A stretch of 64,000 nt of DNA, taken from the NCBI GenBank assembly GCA_026261815.1, contig JAMPIT010000539.1, positions 3,302,501 to 3,366,500 of the forward strand, read 5' to 3'. Every line of letters begins with the position of its first letter. Position 1 is the first letter of the stretch. The translations under genes and the position numbers were made by a program. Below are positions 1-12,235 of this stretch, piece by piece. Below the pieces are notes generated by a model. It was not told the DNA's origin. It searched no databases and saw only the letters and a list, made by a program, of their open reading frames with translations. This DNA comes from Monarcha castaneiventris obscurior (lineage: Eukaryota > Chordata > Aves > Passeriformes > Monarchidae).

Positions 1-3000
1 CTGAAAACAGCATTCACACTGCAGCTGTGCCAAACACTCCTGATTCTGCTGAACAAGTCAAGCTTATTACAGGATGCATGAAGGAAAAGCAAAAAAAAAA
101 AAGGAGGTTTCAGCAGGCTGTGAAGGTCCACAAGCAGAGCAGACTTTGCCTTCACAGCCAACTGGAGGGGGAGAACAAGCTGCAGTCCCTGTCCACGCTG
201 AGTGAGTGCTCGCTGCAGCACCAGGACCAACAGTCCTGGAGCCAAGGAGCTCTATTTGCAGAGCTGGCAGGGAGCCCACGGGAGCTCAGTAAATAAAGTA
301 TCCAGATAATAAAAATACCCAAAAGCACTGTTTAATTTTTTTCTTTTTTTTCTGAGGGATCTGATACAGAGAGAAGCATAGGGCAAACCCAACCCTCCAG
401 GAGAGTGGAACACAGAGCCTGAAAGGTCTGATGGCTCACAGCTGGGACAGCTAAATACCTGACACTCATTTCTGGGGGTGGCAGCTGGGACTCGGGATAA
501 CGAGGCTCAGACAGGAGCTTCTGTATTGTAAAACCTCAAGCCCCCTGCAGTCCTAGCTACAAACCCTTGGTGGATAAAAGGGTCAATGCTTTGTGTGTCA
601 GTGACCCAGGAAAGTATCAGAGGAGGTGGTCAGGGCCATGGGCTGCCTTCCCCTGCAGTCACACTGAAGTTACAGGAGACCCCAGGGTAGCAGGGTGCTG
701 CAGAGGCAAAAGGAGGTGAGATCCAACCTGTAAGTAGTGAGCATGTTTTGGGTTTGCTTCCCTCTTCACCAGAGCCTCAGATGGGAGCTCAGCACTCCCT
801 GGAAAATGCAGGCAAGGATGTGTGGATGGCAGGATCAGCCCAGTGACCCAGCACAGCTTGGCACAGGCAGCAGCAGACCAGCTGTGCACACCTGGCAAGC
901 AGTGATGTGGAAAGGGCCAGTGGACTTGCCTTTTACTCCCTCCTTTGCCATTTTTTTCTGTCTGGGGCTGGCCTGAGATTCTGTTTGTGCCAGGGCAGCA
1001 GGGACTACCCACAGCTCATCCCACATGCGTGCACACCCTCCTTCCCCAAAATGATCCCTTCCTCTGACTAGAGGACCTTTCTGGATCTCCAAACAGCTCA
1101 GCAGATCCTCTTCCTTCTACCATCCCTTTTCCTTGAATGTTCCTTTTTCTCTGTAGCCTAGCAACTCAGCACAGACTCGGAATATTAACAGCTCCTGTCC
1201 CCACACACGATCTTCTCCAGAGGCCCGAAAAATGTGATAGCAGAGAGGCTGAGAGGGGTAGGAGCAAACATGAGAGATGTGGGGAGCATGCAGAGAGCCT
1301 CTCCCAGCATTCAGAAACAGCAGAGCCATTCAGCTGTCGGATCTGCCACCTTCACTTAACATGTACATAACATATAGAGCTATTTATAGCCCCATTTATT
1401 TACATATTCAAATAGCAGCACGACACGCAAGCACTCGTATTTGGATTTAGGTTCTATATTGAGGTACTGGCACTCTTGCACAAATACATTCTCTGTTGCT
1501 GGGTGCTTTAAATGTATATATGACAGGATGTCAGAAGGTCAGATTCTCAAGGTCTAATTTGGTTTTCAATCAAATCAGATGAAGCTTTCACTTAGGGGGA
1601 AAGCTACTTTAGCATTCTGCAGTAATCCTCTCCAGTGCTGCAACATTGCTGTTGAAACAGGTGGCAGTTTGGAACATTGCTCTCAAATACAGCTTTTTAA
1701 TACATATATATATATTAAAAAAATATATATAGGCTGTGGGAGTTTTGCCCATGTAAAAACATGAATAAAAATTTAAGCAGGGAGGGGGGGAAAAAAAAAA
1801 ATTATCCCGGGCAGTTTTCTGCAGCAGGAATTCTAACTACTACAGGAATGCTGGGGTGCAAGCTGAAGTGGTTCATACCAGCACCATACAACACTGACAT
1901 GTTCAGAGCTAAAGATAACTCGGCTGCTACAGGAACAGATGGAGCCCTGCAATGCATAGCCCTGTTCAGCTGAAAGCACGCTGCAAACCATCCAGCCACA
2001 GCCTCTCCTCCTCCCCTACACGACTCCTCTCCCGGCGTGGGGTGGAGTCACCTCCCAAACCCACACTGAACTTGGCCTTTTCCAGGAGTGCTCCCAAACG
2101 GCCCCGCTTGGGAAAGTGCCTGGTGAGCAAAACAAGTGAACTCTGGTTCTGAGCACCGGGGCAGGGCTGGCTCAGCCCTCCTGAGGCCTGAACTTTGCTG
2201 GAGGACTCGCAGAGCTGCTCCTCAGGGAGAGCAGCACCGTGGAAAGATGCACAGTGGGGCATTGCTTGCAATGAGCTTTGCCACCGGGTTTTGTTCGTGC
2301 TGCAAACCCCAAAGCCTGGGCTGGGAATCAGCCAGTTCACCCCACAGCTTCCCCATCACCCAGAATTTCCCATTATGCAGATCAAAGAGCATTCTGCAAA
2401 CTCTCCCATTAAGGTATCAGGGGAATGCTGAAAGATCCCCAGGAAGAAACAAGCAGAGTAGGATAGGAAACTTCAGGGGCAAGAGAGAGTCATTCCCTCA
2501 TCCAGCAGTTCAGCCTTTCCTCAACTGAGAGCTTGCTCCAGCAAGGTTCCCACAGTTCACCTCCTACTTATGGCAAAATCGCTCCGTTTGGCCAACACAA
2601 ATATTAATTAATTCAACGTAGCAACGAGGAACAGAGACACACGGACCTCCCACAATTCAAGGCCACCATTAACGTTGAAAAAGCACAAGAACGGGGGACC
2701 CTTTTTGAGGAAGCAGTGGAGCTGTGCCCTCACACGAGGAGAGCCTCAGGCTGTCTGGTGGCAGGACTGCTGCTCCACCAGGCTGCTCCCTGCTCCACAG
2801 GGACCGAGTCCTTTGAGACCTCTGTCTCCAAAGGAATTCCTGGGGCTTTGTGCAGCTCCAGCTTCCAGCTGGCCACGGCATTTGGAAGAGACTGCGTGGT
2901 GATCTTTGGCTTGTTACTTAGCAACTGGACTCTAAGTAGTAGTGAATTTACTGGGCTGTCACTGCAGTGGAAGCTGTACCAGGACCAAGGGCACGGGGAG

Positions 3001-4080
3001 AGCTCTGTCATGGGATTGGGATAACTTGTGAAGTATTATGGAAGGCAGGCAAGATTTTTCCCTTCTACAAGTTGCCATAAATGCAGTAAATATTGACATA
3101 TGAGTCACACTGACCTATTTTCTAGCTTTTAAGCCAGGACAGTCTCTTTGCAACTGATTTCAGAAGCAATGAATGGGGAGCACTTCAGGCCCCTTCACGA
3201 GTTCGCTTTATTCTTGACCATTTTATGCAACCCCTTGTGGAAGAACCATCCCCATCTTTCAGGAAGGTAGGGGACCACTCTTTGTTTAAACTTGAGCACC
3301 CAGCCCCCTACCACCACCCTGCAGAGCACCCCTGAGGCCAGGTGCTTTCCTTGTCCTCACACACTGCCTCAGTCCAAGGGGCCTTTCAGCACAAGCAGTG
3401 GGAATTCCGTGAAAGAAAGGCATCGTGTGATGTGAATAGGTATCCACATCTGATCCTTGACTTCCTAGGCAGTATCAGTGCTGGTAAAAGTCACCCTAAG
3501 CCTCAGCACTCACAGGATATGGCTGCTGCAAGGATAAAAAAAAAATCCTAACCACAAATCTAATGATGGCAGGCGGGGTGGGTCCCTGACATCAGCTTTG
3601 CAGAGGTGTCTCTAGAGCTCAGTGGATTTCCACTCTTGCCCTCTCTCCAGACAAGCCACAGAGCAGGCAGTCGTGCCTCCTGCATGCAGACAAGAGCATC
3701 TCAAAGCTGCCAAGTCCAGAGTGGTTTGGGGGTTGCTCTCCATCCTGCCACACCTTTTATTCCTCCAAACATCCCTCTAGCAGCAGGAAAAAGCACCAAT
3801 GTGCTGCTGCTTCCTCTCAGCCGGCCAAGTGGTCGTGTGTGTCCTGCTTCCAACTGGAGGAGCAAAGCCAGCAGGTCCCCAGGGTGAGTGTGTGACTGAT
3901 GGCAGCTCTGATGGAGCTCTCCCCTTCAGGAAAACACCATTCCCCATGTACAGAACTGTGGATGCTGAAAGCTTGGGTGCAGAGAGATTCCTCAGTTTTC
4001 TGATAGGGTCTGTGTGAAAGCCTCACTTTCTCATGGATGCTCTGGGAAGACAGTTGGGAGTTTTTTGTAAACTATGGTAT
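1..4080 (-). other. GABRB4 intron 3, left part: no gene seen
   Basis: This is intronic sequence. No exon-like open frame resembling receptor exon 4 (motifs such as Y-F-x-N-D-K-K-S-F) appears on the minus strand. It holds an AT microsatellite near 1700-1735, short A-runs (1790-1801, 3537-3545) and a possible RE1-like site at 2232-2246. Otherwise it looks like unique non-coding DNA. Confidence 0.7.
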
Positions 4081-4295
4081 TGTTATGGTATGAAGAAGAA
4101 AAAGAGTTGAAGTAAGTGTTGTTGGGTTCAGCCAATCCCTTTGGGGGGTGGCTGACCAATAAACCAATGACCTTATGCTAGTCCAGCGTGCTAAGGTATA
4201 TAAGCAAACTTGTAAATTAATAAAGTCATTGGTTTCTGTTCATATGAAATCATCCATGTTGCGTTTATTCCTCAACCTGCTGCCTGCTAGTGACA
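4081..4295 (+). mobile_element. short LTR-like element, copy A
   Basis: It starts TGTTATGG and ends AGTGACA. It contains CCAAT-type boxes near 4130, a TATATAAG box near 4198 and an AATAAA signal near 4219, in the order expected for a U3-R-U5 LTR on the plus strand. A diverged relative occurs at 58776-58999 with the same ends and the same order of boxes. No target-site duplication is visible, so the exact ends are uncertain. No retroviral coding sequence adjoins it. Confidence 0.55.
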
Positions 4296-4607
4296 CAGAA
4301 CCAGCCCTGTTGGACTTCTTCTAGGCATCCTGGGCACTGCAGCCCCACGCAGCAGGAGCTGAAGGAACAAGAGCTGCGTGACCCCACCTGTGCTGAGGCA
4401 GCACCAGCAGAGGAAGGCACAGGCACTTGGCAGCCCTGAAGAAACCTTCCATCCCAGCTGCCTGTTGCAATACCCTGGTTCAGATCACAGCACGCAGAAG
4501 CCCCGTGTGTAGAAAAAAAAGCACATAACCCACACCTGCCCGTGCCTGTAGGGATATCTCACCCCAAGTCAGAGCTCTACCATCCTAACCATGGGCAGAT
4601 CAAGACT

Positions 4608-4850
4608 CATAGAATCCTCAGGGTTGGAAAAGACCTCCAAGGTCATCAAGCCCAACCTTTGACCAAATACCACCAAACCGTACCACAAAATGCCACGTCT
4701 GCTCAGCTTTTGAGCACTTCCAGGGATGGTGACTTTACCACTTCCCTGGGCAGCCTGTTCAAATTCTCAACCGCTCATTCAGTCAAGAAATTTTTCCTGA
4801 TATCCAACATGAATCCCCCCCAAATCCTTCTCCACCACCAAGGCCTCACA
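4608..4850 (-). mobile_element. CR1 LINE fragment
   Basis: The plus strand begins CATAGAATC and continues with the typical reverse complement of a CR1 3' end (GGTTGGAAAAGACCTC, GGGATGGTGACT, CCCTGGGCAGCCTGTTC). The element therefore lies on the minus strand and is truncated at its 5' end, as most CR1 copies are. It is diverged and has no coding capacity. Confidence 0.85.
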
Positions 4851-5914
4851 GCACCTTCTGTTACCTACAACACTTCCATCCCAGGAGCCTCCAGCAATCC
4901 ATCAGGACTCTGTCCCCTGCAGCACCATGACAGGGCACCATCTGCAGCTCAGCACCAAAGCTGCCTCCCAGTTCTTCCCATATTTTGGCAGCCCTACATA
5001 TTCAGCAGCCTTGAATAGCAAGATGTAATGTATACACACACACAGAGTTTAGAAACCACAGTGTCACAGGGCTGGGGATACCCAAGGCTACAGAGAAACA
5101 TTTGCAGCACTGGAGTGTCATGTCACGCTTGTATCTCACAGCCTCTAACTCCAGAAAACTCCGACTGTGGGATTTAAATGCTTTAACCTTTGCTTTTTAG
5201 AAACATTTGGATACCCAAGGACATAGAGGCTGACTGAGAAGTAGCTGTGTGTCATTTCTCCATTGAAAAGAGGCAGCAACAAGCCAGAACATTTTCAGTT
5301 TAGAATAAGGAAAACATTGATACATTTGAAGAGAGTAGATGGTGCTAAAAGGCAAAGCATAATAGCAGAATTTTCTCTTCAAAGTCTTGTTTTTTAAAGC
5401 TCAAGACATCTCCACCAATGGAAAATCCTTTTCAAGGGCATTCTGCTGCAAAGTCGGGTTTGTCCAGTATTGCAGGTGTACATATATTCCAGTGAAAACA
5501 GAACTGCAAAGCCTACTCAGGACAGATTCCACCACAAAGCCTATTTCAAGCATGCCCAAAAGATGGAAAATTTGATGTAGTGAGAAGAGTGATGCCCCAC
5601 TGAGGATGGCATAAGAGGTTGTAGGATGAACAATCCTGGTCAAGAACACCCTTAGACAAAACCTGCTCCACTTCATCTTGGGTTAAAAGCCAATTTAAAA
5701 CCCTTGCAGCTCATGGTTGCCTTGGGACATGCTTTACATCTCTCTGGAACAGGGAAATCTGCCAAAGCAGACAGCTTGTTTTTCAAGCAAGCTTCGAGAA
5801 GTTGGGAAATAACAGGCACGATGCTTCCTGCCATAACCTCCAAGAGATCCAGAGCAGCGTGCCAGCGCCAGAGCAGTCACTCCAACAAGGCACAGCCTGG
5901 CAGCAGGGGCACGG

Positions 5915-6103
5915 GGCTGGGGAGCAGCGAGGCACTGGGAGAGGCTGCCCAGAGAAGCTGTGGCTGCCCCTGGATCCCTGCAAGTGTCCAAGGCCAGGTT
6001 GGACAGGGCTCGGAGCAGCCTGAGGTAGTGGAAGGCGTCCCTGCCTACGGAATGAGATGAGCTTTAAATCCCTCCCAACCCAGACCATTCTGGGATTCTC
6101 TGA
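5915..6103 (+). mobile_element. CR1 LINE 3' fragment
   Basis: This is the short 3' end of a CR1 in forward orientation. It contains GAGAGGCTGCCCAGAGAAGC, then TCCAAGGCCAGGTTGGA, and ends with a degenerate ATTCT(A/G)(T/G)GA repeat (attctgggattctctga), the CR1 terminal motif. It is severely 5'-truncated. Confidence 0.8.
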
Positions 6104-7177
6104 AGCAAAGCACCAAGTGAAGCTCTGCCAAGCATCCTGCCCCAACCCCTAACCCATCCCCACTGCAGACTGTCCCCCAGAAAAAGGAGCTGGCAATCCC
6201 ACAGGCATCCCTCCTGTCACACCCTCATCCCTGCAAACATTTCTGTCTGCAAAAAAAAAGCCTTGTTCCTTACACTAGCCCTCTGCAACAATCCTCTTGT
6301 AACTTTTCAACTTGTCACCAGGTTTATAAAACTTTAAAGCTGGTGCTATAACAAACTGAAATGATGTTATTGCAGATGTAGGAGAGCATCTTGGGATGAA
6401 TAAATTATAGGAGCCACAAAGAAATCATGACTATAATGGCTGGATGCTCCGAGCTGTCTACGGTGTGCAGACACAGGAGGGAGCAGGTTTAGGACTGCAC
6501 AGATCACGGGGCAGGAAAATTGAAGCGTTATGAAGGGTAACCTCCTCTTATTTCAGACGCATACAAAACTTCTGGTAGTTTTCCTTATTGAAATAGTTCA
6601 TTAATACTTCAAGGGAGTCTGAACTGTCTGGCACTAGAAAAATACGTCCCCAGAGATCGCCTAGAGAGGGAAAAGGCAACGTTGGAAGGGTTGGTCCTTC
6701 TCTAGTCCCACCGTGCAGGAATATACAGCACACCCCCACCAGGCCAGCCCTCAGCTGGCTGCTGAAAGGACACCCAGCAGTGGGGGAAGGCTTGCAGCTC
6801 CTTCTGAAGCCATGGGTACTGCCCACCATCGGAATTGCACCACCAGGGCAAGCTGGAGGAACCAGACCCTTAAGGTGAGTGGCTCAGGGCAGTGTTCAGG
6901 CCACACAGCACAAGGACAGACACCCACAGGCTGCTCCAGCTGAGCACAACGTGAGCTCCACACTGCCAGAGCTCTTCGTTCCCCAGCTCAGAAAGGCTGC
7001 TGGGCTCCTCAGTAACCTGGGACCACACCAAGAGGTCTCACCATGCCACAGCCCCAGTGCCCCTGCACACCAACAAGAGTCCACAAACACCTTCATGTTG
7101 CTCCCTGCTTGCTGCAGCTCAACCACCTGCAGCCCAAAGGCATTTCCCAGGTCACCTCAAGGGATGGGTTATCCAGG
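6104..7177 (-). other. GABRB4 intron 3: unique non-coding sequence
   Basis: No gene was recognised. The part from 6290 to 6450 is AT-rich with several TTATAA/ATAAAT words but has no matching repeat or exon. Confidence 0.6.
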
Positions 7178-7615
7178 CGATGCCTTAGGTTTTAACTTTT
7201 ATATTTTTCAAATCCTGTACTGCTTAGAGTGTAACTCTGCAGTTCCTTGTAGCCTGGAATTTCTGCTCTCTCGCGCTGGGCAGACACAACAAAGCCTCTC
7301 CAGGCTTTGCCTTCAAGCACAGCCAGGCTCTTCTAGGCCCAAAATGTGCAAACCAAAGACTCAAAGAGGGGGCAAGCTGAGGGAAATGACATCATTAAAC
7401 TGGGACTTTAATTGGAGAATTAGCCATGGTATGCAAATGAACCAAACCTATAAAAGTGTGAAGAACTTGTGACCTGTTGTCCATCTTGGGGTCCATTTTT
7501 TGGCAGCAGCCTCTGGCTCCCCAGGGTGTACCTTGAAGGCCCTTCAAATAAATACCGACCTTTATTCCCTTACTCCTGTCTAGTCTCTGTTTCTGGGAGG
7601 CCCCTTAAGGCATCC
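7178..7615 (+). mobile_element. solo LTR, family 1, copy 1 (438 bp)
   Basis: The element runs from (T/C)GATGCCTTAGG to CCTTAAGGCATC(A/C), an imperfect terminal inverted repeat. It is flanked by the 4-bp duplication CAGG (7174-7177 and 7616-7619). A TATAAAA box lies at 7449-7455, an octamer ATGCAAAT at 7431-7438 and AATAAA near 7549. Close copies lie at 41443-41868 and, inverted, at 59898-60331. No internal retroviral sequence is attached, so this is a solo LTR left by recombination. A 4-bp duplication suggests a class I (gammaretrovirus-like) integrase, but that class call is an inference. Confidence 0.88.
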
Positions 7616-7619
7616 CAGG

Positions 7620-9570
7620 AGATACCATCCTTCTGTCCTCTATGGGTCATCTGAGCCACTCAACAGCAGCATGGGAACATCCCTCCTCTCAGCCACCCTC
7701 CAAATCCCCAACTTGCAAATTCATACAGGGGATGAAAAGACTCCAGCAAGGCCTTTTATCTTCCTGGACCAGCACTTCCCAGAGGGTCTGCCACTCAGAT
7801 GTGCCCTCCCCAGTACCTGTTTGGCCTGGCCCCCGGCGTCCTTCCCCAGACATTCCAATTGATGTCACTGATCTTGGCTCAGCAAATAATCCTTCTCATC
7901 GCTGACAAGAACAGAGGCTGCAGCTCAGCGTTGCTCAGCCATGCTAAGGGCAGCACGCAGCAATAAAGCATCACTCCAGAAAGTGAGCTAGGAAATATGG
8001 CTGAGCACACACAGGCAGCAGCTGCCATGAGCCAGGAGGTGACACTTTTTAAAATAAGGGCTGCAGTTTTGGTCCCTCATCACTGGGAGATGGTTCCCAC
8101 TGTACCTGTGAACACCCTGCAGCCTGGCACGACTCTGCCATGGCACAGGCTCTGGGAATGGCCCTCAGGGAGGTGGAGGTGCATCAGCTTTGGGTGTCAG
8201 AACACCCATGGCATCTACAGGCAGCTGCAAAGCATTCTGTGCATCGAGGGGTCTGGGAACACCCAGCACAAAGACATCACTGCGCTGCCTCTTCAGAGAG
8301 CCCTGTGTCCTGCAGGACTGAAATGTCACCACATCTTCATTTTGGGAACACGGTTCCCACGGGAGTGAGGGCAAGGAGCGCTCATGGATGGAGCTGGGAT
8401 CGCTCCACAGCACCACAACCAGCTGGACTCCTGTGGAAAACAACTTCTGGAAGCATGCAATGTCTGGGCACTGACAGCACTTGTTCCCCACCACCAGGCA
8501 GCCAGCAGGCGCCAGGAGTCCCAGGGAAAGGCCTGGGAGAGCCGGGGGCTCTCCTCAGCCTGCCCAGTCCCAGCACCAGGGCCATTGTTCCCAAAAGGAT
8601 GTCTGAGGATTAATTAATTATCCTACAAGGGGCAGTAAGTAATAACACTCCTTGTGGAACAATAGAAGCTATTTGGTCGCCATGACAACCCGGCTTCACT
8701 TGTGTGCCTTTAATTTATTCATTGCACAGTTCCTTTCCCAAGCATACATGATGCCAAAAAAAAATGCCTTGTTTTTCTTGCCAGTATCCATGTCCAGAGC
8801 AGGGGTAAAACACAGCCCTTTCCCCGGGGCATCTGTCACACAGAAGAACGATGCACATAAAATCCCTTCAGCCTGGAAACTTACATCACATGAGAATTCT
8901 TCTGCTCCCTAAATGTTTGTCCTTTAAGATGATTCTGATTTTTAACCCCTTTTTGAAGCTGCCTCACCATGGGCGCTCAGAGATGTTGATCCTGAATAAA
9001 TTTTCACCTACAGCCACCTCATCTCCCATCCCCAAACCTTTCCACACCCTCTCCCCCTGCCCCAATATGTGTAGGAAAGATGGCCTGGAGATTATTCTTG
9101 TCAGCCAGAGAGCCAGGAGGGATAACCAAAAGCCCAGAAGGGACATTCCTTCACATCCACAGGAACGTGGCATGGACAGTGGTGCCCAGCCTGACCACAG
9201 CCCTGCCACCTCCATCAAAACACTCAGTGCCCATCACGGTGCTGCTCCAATTCTGCAGGATCCAGAGCAGCACGAGGATGAAGGTCTGTGCCAGGAACTC
9301 TCTGTGCAGAGGGATTCTTGTGGCTGTTTCTCCCACAGTTCTGTGGCAGAGGGAAGCAGGGGCTCGCTGCAGAGGGGAGAGCAGCACATCTCCATGGCAA
9401 GGGCTGGGAAGTGCTGCTGGGGGAATGGCTACGGGGCTGGGGCACAGTGTGCCAGGGCACAGCTGCTCCCACCCGCTGGACAAAGCACTCAATGAGCCCC
9501 TCCAGCCCATGGACACATCTCCAGCAGGAGGTTCCTCCTGCATCAGCCTCTGCAGGGCTCAGCTGCCTCC
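7620..9570 (-). other. GABRB4 intron 3: unique non-coding sequence
   Basis: No gene was recognised. A patch at 8605-8740 with ATTAATTAATTA and a palindromic X-box-like site at 8676-8689 has the texture of a conserved regulatory element; this is not proven. Confidence 0.55.
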
Positions 9571-10015
9571 ACAGAATGGTCTGGGGGGCAAAGGACCTTA
9601 AAGATCATCTTGTTCCATGGGCAGGACACCTTCCACTAGCCCAGGTTGCTCAGGCCTTGGATACCTCCAGGGATCCAGGGGCAGCCACAGCTTCTCTGGG
9701 CAACCTGTGCCAGGGCCTGCCCACCCTCACAGGGAAGAATTGTTTCCTAAGATCCAGCCTGAACCTACTCTCTTAGTCTGAAGCCATCCCCCCTTGCCCT
9801 GTCACTCCAGGTCCTTGTAAAAAATCTCTCTCCTCTCTCCTCCTCCCTTCAGGCACAGGAAGGCCAGCCCTAAGCTGGCTTTTTTCCAGGCTGAACAACC
9901 CCAATTCTCTCCGCCTTTCCTCCCAGCAGAGCTGCTCCATCCCTCTGATCATCTTGATGCCTCCTCTGGACTCTCTCCAACAGCTCCCTGTCCTTCCTGT
10001 GCTGGGGACAGACCT
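9571..10015 (-). mobile_element. CR1 LINE fragment (about 445 bp)
   Basis: The plus strand shows a long, well-preserved reverse complement of a CR1 3' region. It includes AAAGATCATCTTGTTCC, GGGCAGGACACCTTCCACTAG, CTTCTCTGGGCAACCTGTGC, CCAGGCTGAACAACCCCA and CTCTGGACTCTCTCCAACAG in the standard order. The element is on the minus strand and is non-coding here. Confidence 0.93.
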
Positions 10016-10378
10016 GCTCAGGCTCACGGGGGCAGTTGTGACAGGCAAGCTGAGAACCAGCCCCTTTACCCCCTCCCAGCTCTGTCTGTGCAAGCTAAGG
10101 GTCCTAAGCCACAAGCCCAGACCCCAAAATGTCCACGCTGGCTCTGGCAGGAGGGTGACATCTGGTCCAGCACCCCAGAACATCCAGGTCTGAGCTGAGA
10201 CTGGGGCAGGAGATGACTCAAAGTTGAGCTGTGGCCTGACAGGCAGGATGGATGGAACTGGGTGAAGCCATCTCGCCCTGCCAAGCTGAGCCTAACCTCA
10301 AGCACAGCTACCCCGAGCCACGGAGACAGCTCTGCACCCAAATCTAGGGCCACACCCACTGCCCAGTATCACTGTCAC

Positions 10379-11108
10379 TGTGAAACATGGGGTTTTCTTT
10401 TAAACACTTAAATATTGAGATTTTAAATAAAAGCTAGTTCTGCCGAAGTTAACTGCAATAGAGAAAAGGTGCAGAACTCAGCTAAAATTGATTAAAGGAA
10501 TTAATGATTAGTCAGGAAGTTAAGTATAGGATAGGCTCTGATTACTTGATATTTGTTTAGCTGTGCTTATAATAGGTAATTAATAATTTTAGAAGGAAAA
10601 ATTCAAAAGAAGGCCTAGACAGTTACAAATTCTTCCACCTGCAACTTATTCAAAAGCAATAGAAGAGGGAACTGGGAGTCTTCCAAGGTCAGGTGTAGTG
10701 TTAAAAACCAGAGAGGCAAAAAGGTCAAAGCTAGGAAGACCAGCCTTACTTCATCAGGACAGCCCCCTCCTCATTTTTTAGGACCACCAACCCATTTTAT
10801 AGAATGAACTGAGCATGCTTAATGACTTTTGAGCTAATTTTCATACAAAGCGGGGAATGGGAGGTGTCTATGTTATAAATATGTATTTGTATTTTGAATA
10901 TTTAGAACTTTCATGGATAAATAGACTTTGAATTGTTTTGTAATCTCAGAGCTTAGGTTTGGGAGCGATCCCTGCAGCTTCCCAGCGCTGGAATAAACAG
11001 ACACTTTCTAACCCTAACAAGTCAGAGAGTCTTTGTCCATCTCAGGTGGATATTGATATTAGATCTATATCCATATTTTAATAAATCAACTGGACCGAGG
11101 CATCACAG
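10379..11108 (+). mobile_element. ERVL-like LTR (about 730 bp)
   Basis: This AT-rich block stands out from its GC-richer surroundings. It starts TGTGAAACATGG, contains TTATAAATATG near 10875 and GGAATAAACAGACAC near 10990, and ends GGCATCACA(G). The 5-mer GTCAC stands before the element (10374-10378) and directly after it (11109-11113), consistent with a 5-bp target duplication of ERVL type. No coding sequence is attached. The ends are accurate to about 1 bp. Confidence 0.7.
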
Positions 11109-11113
11109 GTCAC

Positions 11114-12167
11114 GCAGAGAATTCGGGTGATGGTGGGATGGTAGCAGAGAGTCACTAAAAGAAACTTTCACAGAGGAACCTGAAGGTTTGTGGCTGGCTC
11201 TTCCCCCTGGGCCATTCCAACATGTATTCAGGCTTTTCAGGCAGTTTGGAAACAAAACCCAGGTCGGGCTGTGTCACCCCACCCTGCACGCAGCAGCAGC
11301 AGAGCTGGTGGGCCAGGGAAACAGGGCAGGAGAGGCCAGAGACTGAGAAATGGGACAGGAGCCGTGGGACACCGAGGTTTTAATTGACTGGATCTGCAAG
11401 AGCTCTAAACTGGCCCAGGATTCTCCTGCGTGGGTCAGGGAGTGAGGAACGGGACAGGAGCTGCCAGGAGGCTCCCAGCAGCCTCCCACTCCACTCAGCC
11501 TCTGGGAAAGGAGAAGAGTCTGGGGGAAAAGCCTCTGGAGAGGAGGGAGAAAGGCAAGTTTAGGCAGTGACAACACAGCCCATGTCCTCTGCTGGGTGCT
11601 GAGGGCTTCTGGGGACAGTCCTGGATGTGAACCCAAACCACGACCAAAGTAATCTACAAATTTCACAGATTTCACCCCGAACCTTTGCTACCTTAGCAGA
11701 TAAGTTGTTTTTTTTTTTTAATTGTTCAGAGTGGTATGAAAAGCTCCAGTCTATCAACGCCACCAAAAACCAGATCTCCATTAGATGCCTCTTTTTCCAG
11801 CACAGATCTCCAAGGAAATGGTGAATTACCACCAGCAAATGAAAACTCAGTTTTTAACTTGGCAGAGATAGGCTGACCATAAAGCCACCCTTGTATCAAC
11901 CAGAAAATACAATTCACATCCACTCCTTTAAGGCATAAGCTTTACTGGCTTGGGGAGGTGGCTGTGCATCCAGCACACAAGGGATAAGAATCTGCTTTGG
12001 ATGAGATGCCACAAGCTCCAGAGGTGCCAGCAGAGATCCAGATGCCTCCAAAGAGCCACTGCCTTGGAAGTAAATCTCATCCAGAACATGGAATGACAGT
12101 TTATCAGGCCTTTTTTTGTTTTCTTTCTATATTTCTTTTTTTGTTTTCTCTTTCTTTCCAAACTTAC
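11114..12167 (-). other. GABRB4 intron 3, region next to exon 3
   Basis: No additional exon was seen. The first bases of the intron (from 12167 downward) give the donor GTAAGTTTGG. A T-rich stretch (12110-12160 on the plus strand) adjoins the exon. Confidence 0.7.
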
Positions 12168-12235
12168 CATGTTGACTTCAGAGATCTGGTCAATGCTGGA
12201 GATGTGGATGCTCATTCCCACTGTGACAGGGTTAC
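12168..12235 (-). CDS. GABRB4: GABRB4 coding exon 3: beta-strand segment GMSIHISSIDQISEVNM
   Basis: The 68-nt exon is preceded by the acceptor GTGTTTCAG and followed by the donor GTAAGT. It encodes (G)NPVTVGMSIHISSIDQIS then EVNM and ends exactly after the Met codon, as exon 3 of GABRB genes does. These are extracellular beta strands 1-2; in the pentamer this region lies near the subunit interface. The S-I-H-I-S-S-I-D-Q-I-S pattern departs from the N-I-D-I-A-S-I-D-M-V-S pattern of beta-2 and beta-3 and is the main reason for naming beta-4. The next exon, expected to start with D-Y-T, lies beyond the left edge. Confidence 0.95.
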
